Assembly (NCBI RefSeq): GCF_030268885.1
Contig: NZ_BSSA01000003.1
Coordinates: 62,001 to 126,000, forward strand
Origin: Kitasatospora phosalacinea
GTDB lineage: Bacteria > Actinomycetota > Actinomycetes > Streptomycetales > Streptomycetaceae
Direction of reading: 5' to 3'
DNA: 64,000 nt
Part shown: piece by piece, positions 1 to 9,749 of the stretch
Position numbering within the stretch: position 1 is the first letter of the stretch
Layout: each line of letters begins with the position of its first letter
Program-made: the position numbers and the translations under genes
Notes under the pieces: generated by a model
Told to the model about the DNA's origin: nothing
Database searches by the model: none
What the model saw: the letters and a program-made list of their open reading frames with translations, nothing else

Positions 1-100
1 GACCGGCGGCGGATCAAGGATTGGTAACACGACGTGGCCGCGCGGTTGCGGCGTCCGTTTCGTCCCGTTCCGCGACGCCAGTGGCGAGGATTCGCCAGAG

Positions 101-129
101 GGCCGGGGCGCCCGCTCAGCGCCCCGGCC
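101..129 (-). terminator. Hairpin terminator after the VanW-like gene
   Basis: A perfect 10-bp stem (GGCCGGGGCG with CGCCCCGGCC) encloses a 9-nt loop and lies about 25 nt past the stop of the minus-strand gene at 152-2386. There is no clear T-run, as is common in high-GC actinomycetes. Bases 1-100 show no supported feature. Confidence 0.6.
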
Positions 130-151
130 CGGCCGACGGGTTGACGGGACG

Positions 152-2386
152 TCAGCCCGGGATCCGGACCGTGCGGTCCTTGCCGGTCCTGGTGACGCCC
201 TGGCCGATCGCGTCGGCCACGTCCTGGGTGGTGATCAGCACCTGCTGGCCGTTCTTGGTGGTCTTCACCTTGTCGAAGACGGTGCCCACCGCGAGCGCCA
301 GCTGGTTCATGTCCCACTTCAGCACCACGGTGCCGGTCGCGTCCGGCGCCAGCACCAGCGCCTTGGCGGCCGTGTTGCGGCCGAAGGCGAACTGGTGGGT
401 GCCCGAGACCACCGTGACGTTGCCCGCCAGCACCTGCTTGCCCAGCCCGTCGGCGGCGGCCTGCAGCACGTCCTGGCCGACCTTCGGCTGGGCGTCGGCG
501 ACCGGCAGCGCCACCTCGGCGTCCGCCTTGCCGGCCGCCCGGCCGCGGTACGCCTGCTCGACCAGGCCGACGGCGGCCGCCGAGTCCAGCGCCTTGCCGC
601 CGGTGCCCGGCACCACCTCGGGGCCCGCGTCGGTGAACCGGACGTAGCCCTCCTGCAGGCTCTGCCCGGACTTGGCGGCCAGGTCGTCCAGCGCCGCCTT
701 CAGCTTCGCCCGGTCGACCCGCACCTGCGGCTCGACGGCCTTGGTGCTGCCGGCCAGCGAACCCAGCACCTCGACCGGGTCGTAGCTGTGCCGGGTCAGC
801 CCGTCCACCGTCGCCGTGGTGTCGAAGCTCAGACCGGCGCTCGCCGGGTCCAGGGTGACCGACTGGTCGCCGATCTTCAGCCGGAGCGGCTGCTGCCCGA
901 CCTTGGCCACCGCGCCGTCCAGCGCCTTCACCGCCTGGTCGCGGGAGTCGCCGCCGATGTCGGTGCCCAGCACCGTGGTGCCCTTCGGGATGTCCGACTG
1001 GTTCATCATCAGGCCCGCGCCGTACGCCGCCGCACCGAGGAACAGCACGCCGCCGAGGCCGGTCACCACCAGCTTCTTGCCGCGGCCGCCCTTCTTCTTG
1101 GCCGCACCCGCGGACGGAGCGGCGGGCGCGGGCGCAGCCGGGGCCGCGGGCTTCGGCTCCCCGGCCGGCGGCTGGGCGGCCGGGGCCTGCTCGCGCTTGG
1201 GCGCGGCCGCCCGCGGACCGCCCGGGAACGGCTGCGCGGCGGGCAGGTCGGCGAACCGGCCGCCGCCGTCGCCACCGGCGGCCGGACGGGGCTTGGGGGC
1301 CTCGGCGAACGGGTCGGAGGCCGGGCCGGCGGCCGGGGCGGCGAACGGGTCCGCGAACGGGTCGTCCGCGGAGCCCGGGGCCTTCAGGAACAGCTGGGTG
1401 GTCGGCGGGTCGGCGAAGAGCTGGGTGGTCGGCGGGTCCGATATGTCGGCGCCCGGGGGCGGCTCCTCGCCGGTGATCGGATCGAAGCCGCCGATCTGGG
1501 TGTCCTCCGGCTCCCCGGCGGAGCCCTGCGGGGCGGCCGCGAAGGGGCCCTGCGGGGATGCCGCGAACGGGTCCTGCGGGGCGGCGAAGGGGTCGTCGGC
1601 CGCGGCGGAGGACTGGGGCCGGGCGAACGGGTCCTGCGGGGACGCCGCGAAGGGGTCCTGCGGGGCGGCCGCGAGCGGGTCCGCCGCGAACGGGTCGCGC
1701 CCTGCCGCGGCGGGGCGCTCGTCCTGGCGCGGCAGCGGGTGGCCGCCGGTGCGGGAGGACGCCGCCGGGTCGGCCGGGGCGAACGGCGAGGCGGGGGCGC
1801 CGGACGGGCGCGGGGCGGCCTGCGGGGCGCCCGCGGAGGGCTGTCGGGCGGCCTGTCCGGGCCGGGCCGGGGTCGCCGGGGCCGCGGGGGCGGCGGCGGC
1901 CGGTGCGGGCTCCGGGCGGCCCTTCTGGCGCGGCTTGAACCACTCGCCGGTGGACTCCGACTCGGAGGTCTTCGCGCCCGACCGGGGCGCGGCCGACTCC
2001 TGCCACTCCGGCGGCAGGTTCGGCGGGGTCGCGGTGCGGCCCCTGGCGTCCATCACGCCGAGCACCGGGTCCCCGGCGCCGCCGCGGTGGCGCGGGCCGG
2101 ACGGCTCCGCGGGCTTCTCGTCCTTGACCTTGCTCTGCACCACGACCGGCGGGATCGGCCGCGAACCGGGGATGTTGATCCGCACCCGGGTGGTCAGCGT
2201 GGTCTCCGTCGTCTTCGGCGCCTCGGCCTCGTCGGGTCGCGCACCTGGCGCGGGCCGTCCGGCGGCAGGGTCCGCGCCGATCCCACCGGGCACGCCGGTG
2301 CCGTACGGCGGGGTGCCCGACGGGTACGCGTCGGGGGCGCCGCGGCGGGGCTGCGGGTGGGCGTTGTCAGATTCGCGGCTGCTCAA
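152..2386 (-). CDS. Membrane-anchored protein with VanW/YoaR-type peptidoglycan-binding-like domains
   Basis: This 744-residue protein has three parts. Roughly residues 1-430 are disordered and rich in Pro, Ala and Gly, with repeated DPFA motifs and a tandem duplication of DPPTTQLF. One membrane segment lies near residues 437-460. The last 280 or so residues contain repeats resembling the putative peptidoglycan-binding domain found in VanW/YoaR proteins. The topology suggests a cytoplasmic disordered tail and an extracytoplasmic wall-facing domain. The start is TTG at 2386, preceded by GGAG at a workable distance. The family has no firmly established enzymatic role, so a cell-wall function is inference. 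Confidence 0.72.
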   Translation of the reverse strand: MSSRESDNAHPQPRRGAPDAYPSGTPPYGTGVPGGIGADPAAGRPAPGARPDEAEAPKTTETTLTTRVRINIPGSRPIPPVVVQSKVKDEKPAEPSGPRHRGGAGDPVLGVMDARGRTATPPNLPPEWQESAAPRSGAKTSESESTGEWFKPRQKGRPEPAPAAAAPAAPATPARPGQAARQPSAGAPQAAPRPSGAPASPFAPADPAASSRTGGHPLPRQDERPAAAGRDPFAADPLAAAPQDPFAASPQDPFARPQSSAAADDPFAAPQDPFAASPQGPFAAAPQGSAGEPEDTQIGGFDPITGEEPPPGADISDPPTTQLFADPPTTQLFLKAPGSADDPFADPFAAPAAGPASDPFAEAPKPRPAAGGDGGGRFADLPAAQPFPGGPRAAAPKREQAPAAQPPAGEPKPAAPAAPAPAAPSAGAAKKKGGRGKKLVVTGLGGVLFLGAAAYGAGLMMNQSDIPKGTTVLGTDIGGDSRDQAVKALDGAVAKVGQQPLRLKIGDQSVTLDPASAGLSFDTTATVDGLTRHSYDPVEVLGSLAGSTKAVEPQVRVDRAKLKAALDDLAAKSGQSLQEGYVRFTDAGPEVVPGTGGKALDSAAAVGLVEQAYRGRAAGKADAEVALPVADAQPKVGQDVLQAAADGLGKQVLAGNVTVVSGTHQFAFGRNTAAKALVLAPDATGTVVLKWDMNQLALAVGTVFDKVKTTKNGQQVLITTQDVADAIGQGVTRTGKDRTVRIPG

Positions 2387-2680
2387 TGCTGCTCTGCTCC
2401 GGGTTCGCGGCCGGGCCGGCCGGGCCGTCCGCTGCGTATGGGGCGGGTGACCGCCGGACGACGGCGTGCGGCGTGCGGCGGGGCGACCTGCCCCGGGGAC
2501 TCAGCTGTTCACGTGTCGGCTGCGGCGAGCGCCCCCGCCACGCGAGTGGTGCCGAAGCTACCCTCCGGCCCGGCCGGGCCGGACAGGGGGGTGGCCCGCC
2601 GGGGCACCACCTTACCGACAAGGCATCCGGGCCGTCGGACGACCGGTGGATCCCGTTGGTCCGGATCGCCCCGCTATGCG
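2387..2680. other. Gene-free 294-bp gap upstream of the VanW-like gene
   Basis: No reading frame here looks real. The gap must hold the promoter of the minus-strand gene ending at 152. A sequence at 2609-2624 (ACCTTACCGACAAGGC) resembles the reverse complement of the palindrome over the dapE promoter at 16424-16439, but it is only weakly palindromic here. Confidence 0.4.
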
Positions 2681-3145
2681 CTAGCGGTCGCCGTCCCTGA
2701 CGGCCCGTCGGGGCTCCGGCGCCGGTGCGCCGAACAGGAACCCGGAGCGGGTCGGCAGGGTCGCGCAGACCACCCCGAGCAACGCGCCGCCGAACAGGTA
2801 CAGGTACGCGGACGCCGTCGCGGAGAGCACCAGGTCACCCTCCGGCCGGGGCGCCAGCAGCACCGCCAGCACCAGGAACCAGCCGCCCAGCGCGCACCCC
2901 GCGCCAAGCTTGGTGCCGGTCGCCCGCAGCCCCCCGTAGAAGAGCCCGCCGCAGGCCGCCAGCGCCAGCAGCACGCCGAAGCCGCCCCACAGGGTCTGCA
3001 CGAAAGCTCCGCACACCGACACCGCGGCGCCGAGCAGGAACAGCACGACGTACGCGGCGATCCGCAGGCCGCGCGACGGCACCGGCTCGGCCAGGCGCTG
3101 CGCGCGGGTGCCGAGCAGGGCGTGCGGGACGTCCAGGGGCTTCAC
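2681..3145 (-). CDS. Small integral membrane protein (DUF6113-like)
   Basis: A 154-residue protein with about four hydrophobic segments between residues 28 and 140 and a short charged C-terminal tail. It starts with GTG at 3145, and its GTGA overlaps the stop codon of mshB, so the two are translationally coupled. It resembles small membrane proteins found after mshB in Streptomyces. The DUF6113 assignment is from memory of that context, and no function is known. Coupling to mshB may only reflect shared expression. Confidence 0.7.
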   Translation of the reverse strand: MKPLDVPHALLGTRAQRLAEPVPSRGLRIAAYVVLFLLGAAVSVCGAFVQTLWGGFGVLLALAACGGLFYGGLRATGTKLGAGCALGGWFLVLAVLLAPRPEGDLVLSATASAYLYLFGGALLGVVCATLPTRSGFLFGAPAPEPRRAVRDGDR

Positions 3146-4035
3146 CGCTCCACCCCCGCGAACAGGTCGGTCTCCGGGCCGCCGGGGCCGAGCGCGCCGC
3201 GCACCAGCTCGTAGTACTCGGTGGCCAGCAGCGGCTGCCCGAGGCCGTTGCTGAGCGCGAAGTGGCGGCCGGAGCCGTCCACGGTGATCTGGGTGGCGTG
3301 CGCCCGCATCGCGGCGGCCTTCGCCGCGGCGTGCGCGGCGTTGTCCAGGACGGTGGTGACCAGCCGGTCGTCCACCACGCCGGGGACCTGGTCGACCGGC
3401 GCGGTGCCCCCGAACGGCGCCTCGGCGGCCGTCCCGGCGAGCGCGGCCTCGATCACCGAGCGGGGCATCCGGTTGTAGTAGACCTTGGCGATCCGCCAGG
3501 GCTCGCCCAGCTCCGGGCGGAACGCCGGGTCGGCGGCCAGCTCGTGGCCGCGCATCGCCACCCGGTGCGCCTGGATGTGGTCGGGGTGGCCGTAGCCGCC
3601 CCTCTCGTCGTACGTCACCAGCACCTGCGGCCGGACCTCGCGGATCACCTCCGCCAGCAGGCCGGCCGCCTCGTCCACGTCCGCCCGCCAGAAGCAGGTC
3701 GGGTCGTCGTTGTCCGCGACGCCCATCATCCCGGAGTCCCGCCAGCGGCCCGGGCCGCCCAGGAAGCGGTGGTCGGTGACGCCCAACTCGCGCATCGCGG
3801 CGGCGAGTTCGCCGATCCGGTGCTTGCCCAGGGTGTTGTCGCGGTCCTGCGCCAGGTGTGCCAGCTCCGGCGGGATCACCTCACCGCCCTCGCCCAGCGT
3901 GCAGGTCACCAGCGTGACCCGGACGCCCTCGGCCGCGTACCGGGCCATGGTCGAGCCGTTGTTGATCGACTCGTCGTCGGGGTGGGCGTGCACCAGCAGC
4001 AGCCCGCGCGCGTCGGCCGGGGGTACGGAGGTCAT
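3142..4035 (-). CDS. mshB: MshB, mycothiol biosynthesis deacetylase
   Basis: MshB is a zinc-dependent deacetylase of the PIG-L/LmbE family. It removes acetate from GlcNAc-Ins to give GlcN-Ins, the second committed step of mycothiol synthesis in the cytoplasm. The 297-residue product carries the metal-binding motif AHPDDE at about residues 17-22 and a later HPDH, as the family requires. The longer open frame reaches 4422, but homology begins at the ATG at 4035. No ribosome binding site precedes that ATG. Instead a TAAGCT box lies 7 nt upstream, which suggests a leaderless transcript. The downstream membrane-protein gene overlaps its stop codon. Confidence 0.93.
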   Translation of the reverse strand: MTSVPPADARGLLLVHAHPDDESINNGSTMARYAAEGVRVTLVTCTLGEGGEVIPPELAHLAQDRDNTLGKHRIGELAAAMRELGVTDHRFLGGPGRWRDSGMMGVADNDDPTCFWRADVDEAAGLLAEVIREVRPQVLVTYDERGGYGHPDHIQAHRVAMRGHELAADPAFRPELGEPWRIAKVYYNRMPRSVIEAALAGTAAEAPFGGTAPVDQVPGVVDDRLVTTVLDNAAHAAAKAAAMRAHATQITVDGSGRHFALSNGLGQPLLATEYYELVRGALGPGGPETDLFAGVER

Positions 4036-4042
4036 GCCCGGC

Positions 4043-4048
4043 AGCTTA
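4043..4048 (-). promoter_or_regulatory. -10 box of leaderless mshB
   Basis: On the minus strand TAAGCT is followed by 7 nt and then the mshB ATG. With no Shine-Dalgarno sequence, this fits a TANNNT -10 element placing transcription start on the start codon. Confidence 0.5.
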
Positions 4049-4100
4049 ACGGCCCGCCCAGGGGGGACGCCCCGGGCAGGCCGGACGCGCTCGGCGGCCG

Positions 4101-4295
4101 CTAGAGGTTGATCCCGTTGAGCATCCCGGCCAGGTTGGCCGTCACCTGCTGGATCGACGGTGCGATCGAGCTGCCCGCCAGGTAGAAGCCGAGCAGCGCG
4201 CACACCAGCGCGTGGCTCAGTTTCAGGTTCGACCGGCGGACCAGGACCACGACCACGACCAGCATCAGCAGGACGGCGGAGACGGACAAAGCCAT
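4101..4295 (-). CDS. Small single-pass membrane protein, unknown function
   Basis: A 64-residue protein beginning with a strongly hydrophobic segment (residues 3-19), then a basic RRSNLK stretch, and a second moderately hydrophobic helix around residues 28-42. An AAAGGG-like ribosome binding site precedes the ATG. Similar short proteins are widespread in Streptomyces genomes. I do not recognise a function. It lies between mshB and the divergent S9 peptidase and is probably transcribed alone from the 4296-4538 gap. Confidence 0.65.
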   Translation of the reverse strand: MALSVSAVLLMLVVVVVLVRRSNLKLSHALVCALLGFYLAGSSIAPSIQQVTANLAGMLNGINL

Positions 4296-4526
4296 GACGG
4301 CTCACACCCTTTCTCGGGTGCGCCGCCCCGGGGACGGGGCGGCGGGCGGAACGATGGTCAACTGATACCCGAACAGTGACACCCGGATGACGTTCCGTAA
4401 CCCGGCCCGGGGTGTCGCGCACCCCCGCGCCGCCCGCTCCGTCCCCGGTCAGCGGCCCTCCGAACGGCCGTACGCCGCCGTTCGGGTGAGCTGCGCCGTC
4501 CGGGTGATCACCGGGGCCCGTGGCCG

Positions 4527-4532
4527 TAGGGT
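4527..4532 (+). promoter_or_regulatory. -10 box of leaderless S9 peptidase gene
   Basis: TAGGGT is followed by 6 nt and the ATG at 4539, with no ribosome binding site between. This is the usual geometry for actinobacterial leaderless mRNA. Confidence 0.5.
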
Positions 4533-4538
4533 CGGGCC

Positions 4539-6656
4539 ATGACGACCGAGAAGCCGCACGACACCTTCCCCCGGCAGTACGCCCGCACCGGGCGGTTCAC
4601 CGCGGGCGCGCCCCGCTCGTTCAGCGTCTCCCCGGACGGCGCGCGGGTGCTGTTCCTGCGCTCCCGCGGCGAGGGGAGCCCGGCCAACCTGCTCTGGCGC
4701 CTCGACGTGGCCACCGGCGCCGAGAGCGTGCTCGCCGACCCCGGGGCGCTGCTCGACGGCGGCGCGGAGGAGCTGTCCGACGCCGAGCGGGCCCGCCGCG
4801 AGCGCAGCCGGGAGACCTCCGCCGGGATCGTCGGCTACGCCCTGGACGCGGCCGCCCGCACCGCCGCCTTCGCGCTCTCCGGGCGGCTGTTCACGGTCGA
4901 CACCGCCAGCGGCGCGGCCCGCGAGCTGCCCGCCGCCACCCCGCTGCTGGACCCGCGGCCCAGCCCCGACGGCCGCCACGTCGCCTACGCCACCCCCGGC
5001 GGCGAACTGCGGGTGAGCGCCGCCGACGGCAGCGGCGACCGGCTGCTGGCCGGGCCGGAGGCGGACGGGATCAGCTGGGGGCAGGCCGAGTTCATCGCCC
5101 AGGAGGAGATGGGCCGCGACCGCGGCTACTGGTGGGCCCCCGACGGGAGCGCGCTGCTGGCCGCCCGGGTCGACGACACCCCGGTGCGCCGCTGGTGGAT
5201 CGCCGACCCGGCCAACCCCGGCCGCCCGCCGGTCGAGGTCGCCTACCCGGCGGCCGGGACGCCCAACGCCGAGGTCGGGCTCTGGCTGCTCGGCCTGGAC
5301 GGGACGCGCACCGAGATCCGCTGGGACCGGGCGGCGTACCCGTACCTGGCCCGGGTGCACTGGTCGGCGGGCGGGCCGCCGCTGCTCCAGGTGCAGGCCC
5401 GCGACCAGCGCGAACAGCTGGTCCTGGAGGCCGACCCCGCCACCGGCGCCACCACCGTGCTGGTCACCGAGCGGGACGCGGACTGGCTGGAGCTGTTCGG
5501 CGGCGTGCCGGTGCGCCGGGCCGACGGGCAGCTGGTGCGGATCACCGACCGGGACGGCGTGCGGGTGCTCACCGTCGGCGAGAAGGCGCTCACCGACGCC
5601 GGGCTGCACGTCCGTTCGGTGCTCGGCACCGACGGCGAGACGGTGCTGTTCACCGCCTCGGCCGGGGCCGCCGAGTTCGAGCGCCGCCCGCCCGGCTGGC
5701 TGGGCGTCTTCGAGGCCGGACCGGACGGCGTGCGGGAGGTCGGCGACGGCGCGCTCGGCGCGGTGCGCGGCGCGGGCACCACGGTGCTGACCACCGCCGA
5801 CCCGATGCGCCCCGGCACCACCGTCACCGTGCACCGCGAGGGCGCCGAGCCGCTGGTCGTCGCCTCGCACGCGGCCACCCCGCTGATCACCGCCCGCCCG
5901 GTGTTCCGGTTCGCCGGCGAGCGGCGGATCCCCTGCGCGGTGCTGCTGCCCACCGGCTACGACCCCGACGTCGACGGCGAACTGCCCGTCCTGATGGACC
6001 CGTACGGCGGCCCGCACGGGCAGCGGGTGGTGCAGGCGCACAACCCGCACCTGGTCTCGCAGTGGTTCGCCGACCAGGGCTTCGCGGTGATCGTCGCCGA
6101 CGGGCGCGGCACCCCCGGGCACAGCCCCGGCTGGGAGAAGTCGATCAACCGGCGCACCGCCGAGGTCTCCGTCCAGGACCAGGTCGACGCGCTGCACGCG
6201 CTCGCCGAGCAGTTCCCGCTCGACCTGGCCCGGGTCGCGATCCGCGGCTGGTCGTACGGCGGCTACCTGGCCGCCGCCGCGGTGCTCCGCGCACCGGAGG
6301 TCTTCCACGCCGCGGTGGCCGGCGCGCCCGTCACCGAGCACGACCTGTACGACACCCACTACACCGAGCGCTACTACGGCGACCCGAACGCCGAGCCCGA
6401 GGTCTACCGGGCCAACTCGCTGGTGGAGATGGCCCCTTCGCTGCGCCGGCCGTTGATGGTCGTGCACGGCCTCGCCGACGACAACGTGGTGGTCGCGCAC
6501 AGCCTGCGGCTGTCCACCGCGCTGCTCGCCGCCGGGCGCCCGCACACCGTGCTGCCGCTGTCCGGGGTGACCCACATGACCCCGCAGGAGCAGGTCGCGG
6601 AGAACCTGCTGCTGCTCCAGGTCCGCTTCCTGAAGGAGTCGCTCGGCCTGCTGTGA
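4539..6656 (+). CDS. S9 family prolyl oligopeptidase (DPP-IV-like)
   Basis: A 705-residue serine peptidase of clan SC. The first 420 or so residues form a DPP-IV-type beta-propeller rich in SPDG-like repeats. The C-terminal alpha/beta-hydrolase domain carries the nucleophile in GWSYGGY (Ser near residue 572), the acidic residue in HGLADDNVV and the catalytic His in SGVTHM. An [11 protein letters not shown] motif in the propeller matches the N-terminus-binding glutamates of dipeptidyl aminopeptidases (S9B). No signal peptide is visible, so it is probably cytosolic and trims dipeptides from peptides. It is monocistronic and probably leaderless. Confidence 0.92.
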   Translation: MTTEKPHDTFPRQYARTGRFTAGAPRSFSVSPDGARVLFLRSRGEGSPANLLWRLDVATGAESVLADPGALLDGGAEELSDAERARRERSRETSAGIVGYALDAAARTAAFALSGRLFTVDTASGAARELPAATPLLDPRPSPDGRHVAYATPGGELRVSAADGSGDRLLAGPEADGISWGQAEFIAQEEMGRDRGYWWAPDGSALLAARVDDTPVRRWWIADPANPGRPPVEVAYPAAGTPNAEVGLWLLGLDGTRTEIRWDRAAYPYLARVHWSAGGPPLLQVQARDQREQLVLEADPATGATTVLVTERDADWLELFGGVPVRRADGQLVRITDRDGVRVLTVGEKALTDAGLHVRSVLGTDGETVLFTASAGAAEFERRPPGWLGVFEAGPDGVREVGDGALGAVRGAGTTVLTTADPMRPGTTVTVHREGAEPLVVASHAATPLITARPVFRFAGERRIPCAVLLPTGYDPDVDGELPVLMDPYGGPHGQRVVQAHNPHLVSQWFADQGFAVIVADGRGTPGHSPGWEKSINRRTAEVSVQDQVDALHALAEQFPLDLARVAIRGWSYGGYLAAAAVLRAPEVFHAAVAGAPVTEHDLYDTHYTERYYGDPNAEPEVYRANSLVEMAPSLRRPLMVVHGLADDNVVVAHSLRLSTALLAAGRPHTVLPLSGVTHMTPQEQVAENLLLLQVRFLKESLGLL

Positions 6657-6786
6657 CGGCCGGTCACCGCTCGGGCCGTGACATCCGTCATGCGGAGGTC
6701 ACGACGGCGGGCACTGCCGCGGACACCCCCGTTCCGAGGAGCCTTGAGGAGTCGGAGAGAACGGCTCTCGAAGGGACTTGGTGCAG

Positions 6787-7758
6787 ATGACGACGGGAAC
6801 GGGGGAGGTCGCGGCCTTCCGGAACGTCAGCAAGAGCTACGGCCGGGTGAAGGCGGTGAACGGCCTCGACCTGGTGCTGCGACCGGGCGAGACGGTCGCC
6901 CTGCTCGGCCCGAACGGCGCGGGCAAGTCCAGCAGCCTCGACCTGCTGCTGGGCCTGCGCGAGCCCGACAGCGGCACCGTCGAGCTGTTCGGCGGCAGCC
7001 CGCGGGCCGCGATCACGGCCGGCCGGGTCGGCGCGATGCTGCAGAGCGGCGGCCTGATGAGCGACGTCAAGGTCCGCGAGATCGTCGAACTGGCCTGCAG
7101 GGTCCACCCCCGCGGCCACGGCGTCGACCGGGTGCTGGCCACCGCCGGGATCACCGAGCTCGCCGACCGCCGGGTCGACAAGCTCTCCGGCGGCCAGGAG
7201 CAGCGCGTCCGCTTCGCCCTCGCGGTGGCCGGGGCCAACGACCTGATCGTCCTGGACGAGCCCACCACCGGCATGGACGTCTCGGTCCGCCGCCAGTTCT
7301 GGGAGGCCATGCGCGCCCAGGCCGATGCCGGGCGCACCGTGCTGTTCGCCACCCACTACCTGGAGGAGGCCGACTCGGTCGCCGACCGCGTCCTCGTCCT
7401 GCACAAGGGCCGACTGATCGCCGACGGCTCCTCCGCCGAGATCAAGGCCCGGGCCGGCGCCCGCCGGATCGGCTTCGAGCTCCACCCCGCCGACGGCGCC
7501 GCCTCCGGCCCCGACTTCGACGAGGCGGTGCTGCGCGCCCTGCCCGGCACCGTCGGGCTCGACGTCAGCACCCGCGCCGACGGCGTGCGCACCGTCCGGA
7601 TCCGCTCCGCCGACGCCGACGCGGGCGTCGCCGCGCTCTACGCGGCGGGCTACTACCCGCGCGGGCTGGAGGTCACCAGCCTCGGCCTGGAGCAGGCCTT
7701 CCTGACCATCACCGGCGAGCAGGACCGCACCGAGAGCGAAGAGGAGTACGTCCGATGA
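6787..7758 (+). CDS. ABC transporter ATP-binding protein
   Basis: A 323-residue ABC ATPase. Walker A is GPNGAGKSS, the signature is LSGGQEQRVRFA, and Walker B is LIVLDEPTTGMD followed by an H-loop at ATHYLEEAD. The C-terminal extension of about 100 residues is typical of drug or antibiotic ABC-2 exporters. Start choice is ATG 6787 or the in-frame GTG 6781, both near AAGGGA. It overlaps the permease gene by ATGA and is the first gene of a four-gene set (ATPase, permease, histidine kinase, response regulator). Confidence 0.92.
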   Translation: MTTGTGEVAAFRNVSKSYGRVKAVNGLDLVLRPGETVALLGPNGAGKSSSLDLLLGLREPDSGTVELFGGSPRAAITAGRVGAMLQSGGLMSDVKVREIVELACRVHPRGHGVDRVLATAGITELADRRVDKLSGGQEQRVRFALAVAGANDLIVLDEPTTGMDVSVRRQFWEAMRAQADAGRTVLFATHYLEEADSVADRVLVLHKGRLIADGSSAEIKARAGARRIGFELHPADGAASGPDFDEAVLRALPGTVGLDVSTRADGVRTVRIRSADADAGVAALYAAGYYPRGLEVTSLGLEQAFLTITGEQDRTESEEEYVR

Positions 7759-8477
7759 CCACCCTGGTCCGGCTGGAGATCCTGCGCACCCTGCGCAACA
7801 AGCGGTACCTGATGTTCACCGTGCTCTACCCCGCCCTGCTGTACGTCTTCTTCATCAGCGCCTACGGCAACGGCGGCACGGTGGCGAACGGGGTCGCCGC
7901 CAAGTCGTACTTCATGGTCTCGATGGCCACCTTCGGCGCGGTCGGCGCCGTGCTGACCGGCTCCGCGCAGCGCATCTCGCTGGAGCGCAAGAGCGGCTGG
8001 ACCCGCCAACTGCGGCTCACCGCCCTGCCCGGACGCGCCTACACCCTCGGCAAGATCGCCGCCTGCGCGGTCACCACGCTGCCCGCGATCGCCGTGGTCT
8101 TCGCGATCGGCGCGATCGAGGGCGTCGACCTCCCGGCCGTCCAGTGGCTCGGCCTGGCCGCCGCCCTGTGGCTCGGCAGCTTCGTCTTCGCCGCGCTCGG
8201 CGTCGCCCTCGGCTACGCCGCCGAACCGGACGCCGTCCAGCCCGTGGTGATGATCGTCTACATGCTGATGGCGCTGTTCGGCGGCACCTGGTTCCCGGTC
8301 AGCGACTCGCTGAGGACCTACGCCCGGTTCAACCCGGTCTACGACTACAACCAGCTGGCCTCGTTCGTCCACGGCGGGGGCGTCGCGGGCTTCCCGATCG
8401 CCGCGCTGGCCGCCTTCCTGGTGCTCTTCACCGCCGCCGCGGCCCACCTGTACCGCAAGGACGCGCGACGGGCATGA
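7755..8477 (+). CDS. ABC-2 type permease
   Basis: A 240-residue integral membrane protein with six predicted membrane segments, beginning with the short cytoplasmic stretch LEILRTLRNKRY typical of ABC-2 permeases. It overlaps the ATPase stop codon by four bases and its own stop overlaps the kinase start (ATGA), so the three are translationally coupled. It should form a homodimer with two copies of the ATPase and export an unidentified hydrophobic substrate. The association with a DesK/DesR-type system suggests expression responds to membrane state or an envelope-active compound, but this is inference. Confidence 0.9.
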   Translation: MTTLVRLEILRTLRNKRYLMFTVLYPALLYVFFISAYGNGGTVANGVAAKSYFMVSMATFGAVGAVLTGSAQRISLERKSGWTRQLRLTALPGRAYTLGKIAACAVTTLPAIAVVFAIGAIEGVDLPAVQWLGLAAALWLGSFVFAALGVALGYAAEPDAVQPVVMIVYMLMALFGGTWFPVSDSLRTYARFNPVYDYNQLASFVHGGGVAGFPIAALAAFLVLFTAAAAHLYRKDARRA

Positions 8478-9736
8478 TGGCCCGCATGCAGAACACCGCA
8501 CCGGCCCGCCACCCCGACCAGGACGGGGAGGCCGGGCCGGACGGCCGTTGGACCACGTACCCCGGCGCGCCCGTCGACACCCGGCGGCAACTGCTGGCCA
8601 AGCTCGCCTGGACGTCCATCTGGGCGCTCTACCTGGCCTACCCCGTCCAGGACCTGACGACGGGGCAGCACTCCCCGGCGGTGAGCGTCGCCGGGGGCGT
8701 CGCGCTGGCGGCCTTCCTGGCCTGCTACCTGTCGCTGATCGTGGTCCGCAACCACCCGGGCTTCCGGCAGACCCGTCGGTACCTGCCGCTCGCCCTGATG
8801 GCCGTGATCGCCGTCGCCACCTCGTACGCCCTGGGCGAGTCCTGGCTGACCCTGTTCACGTACACCTCGGTGTGCGCCTCGGTGATCCTCCCCGGCCGCT
8901 ACGGCCTGGTCGGCGTCCTCGGCACCACCGGCCTCTTCGCCGTCGTCGGGCTCACCAGCGGCGCCGACGCCGAGACCCTGGTCAGCATCGGCCTGCCCTG
9001 CCTGATGGCCGGACTGGCCATGCTCGCCATGCAGCGCCTGGTCGCCACCATGCGCGAACTGCGCGAGGCCCGGGCCGCCGTCGCCCACCTCGCCGCCTCC
9101 GAGGAACGGCTGCGCCTGGCCCGCGACCTGCACGACCTGCTCGGCCACTCGCTCTCGCTGATCGCCATCAAGGGCGAACTCACCGGACGCCTGATGGACG
9201 CCGGGAAGACCGACGCCGCCCGCGCCCAGGTCGCCGACATCGAGCAGGTCGCCCGGCAGTCCCTCGCCGACGTCCGCAGCGCCGTCAGCGGCTTCCGCCG
9301 CCCCACCCTGCCGGTCGAACTCGCCGCCGCCCGCACCGCGTTGGCCGCCAGCCAGATCGAACTCGACGCCGACCCCCGGCTCGCCGAGGAGCGTCCCGGC
9401 CTCGCCGCCGAGGAGTCCGGCGTGCTCGCCTGGGCGCTGCGCGAGGCCGTCACCAACGTCGTCCGGCACGGCGCCGGGGCCACCCGGTGCACCGTCCACC
9501 TCGACGAGACCTGGGAGGAGGACGGCCGCTACGCCGTCCTGGAGGTCGTCGACAACGGCGCCGGACCGGGCAAGTCCGGCGCCGGGAACGGCCTCTCCGG
9601 CCTCGCCGAGCGCCTGGAGCAGGTCGGCGGACGCCTGCGGACCGGCCCCGCCGACCGCGGCCGGGGCTTCCGGCTGCGCGCCCTCGTGCCGCTGCGGCCC
9701 GGACCCAGCGGGGAACGTCCCGACGGGGAACGGTAA
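8474..9736 (+). CDS. DesK-like sensor histidine kinase
   Basis: A 420-residue membrane kinase of the HisKA_3 class. The N-terminal third holds five or six hydrophobic helices without a large extracellular domain, as in the membrane-thickness sensor DesK. The phosphoacceptor is in RDLHDLLGHSLS, followed by an ATPase domain with an N-box (REAVTNVVRHG) and a G-box (GNGLSGLAERL). ATG 8474 overlaps the permease stop. The response regulator follows after 13 nt. The system probably senses membrane stress and controls the upstream transporter, as neighbouring kinase-transporter sets often do. Confidence 0.92.
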   Translation: MMARMQNTAPARHPDQDGEAGPDGRWTTYPGAPVDTRRQLLAKLAWTSIWALYLAYPVQDLTTGQHSPAVSVAGGVALAAFLACYLSLIVVRNHPGFRQTRRYLPLALMAVIAVATSYALGESWLTLFTYTSVCASVILPGRYGLVGVLGTTGLFAVVGLTSGADAETLVSIGLPCLMAGLAMLAMQRLVATMRELREARAAVAHLAASEERLRLARDLHDLLGHSLSLIAIKGELTGRLMDAGKTDAARAQVADIEQVARQSLADVRSAVSGFRRPTLPVELAAARTALAASQIELDADPRLAEERPGLAAEESGVLAWALREAVTNVVRHGAGATRCTVHLDETWEEDGRYAVLEVVDNGAGPGKSGAGNGLSGLAERLEQVGGRLRTGPADRGRGFRLRALVPLRPGPSGERPDGER

Positions 9737-9742
9737 TAGGCT
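9737..9742 (+). promoter_or_regulatory. Possible internal -10 box of leaderless response regulator
   Basis: TAGGCT lies directly after the kinase stop codon and 7 nt before the GTG at 9750. No ribosome binding site is present, so the regulator may also be made from its own leaderless transcript. Confidence 0.4.
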
Positions 9743-9749
9743 GCCCGAC

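Noticed and set aside
152..647. The plus-strand frame at 21-647 and others opposite the VanW-like gene
   Set aside because: They are shadows of the minus-strand gene, which has the membrane segment and peptidoglycan-binding-like repeats.
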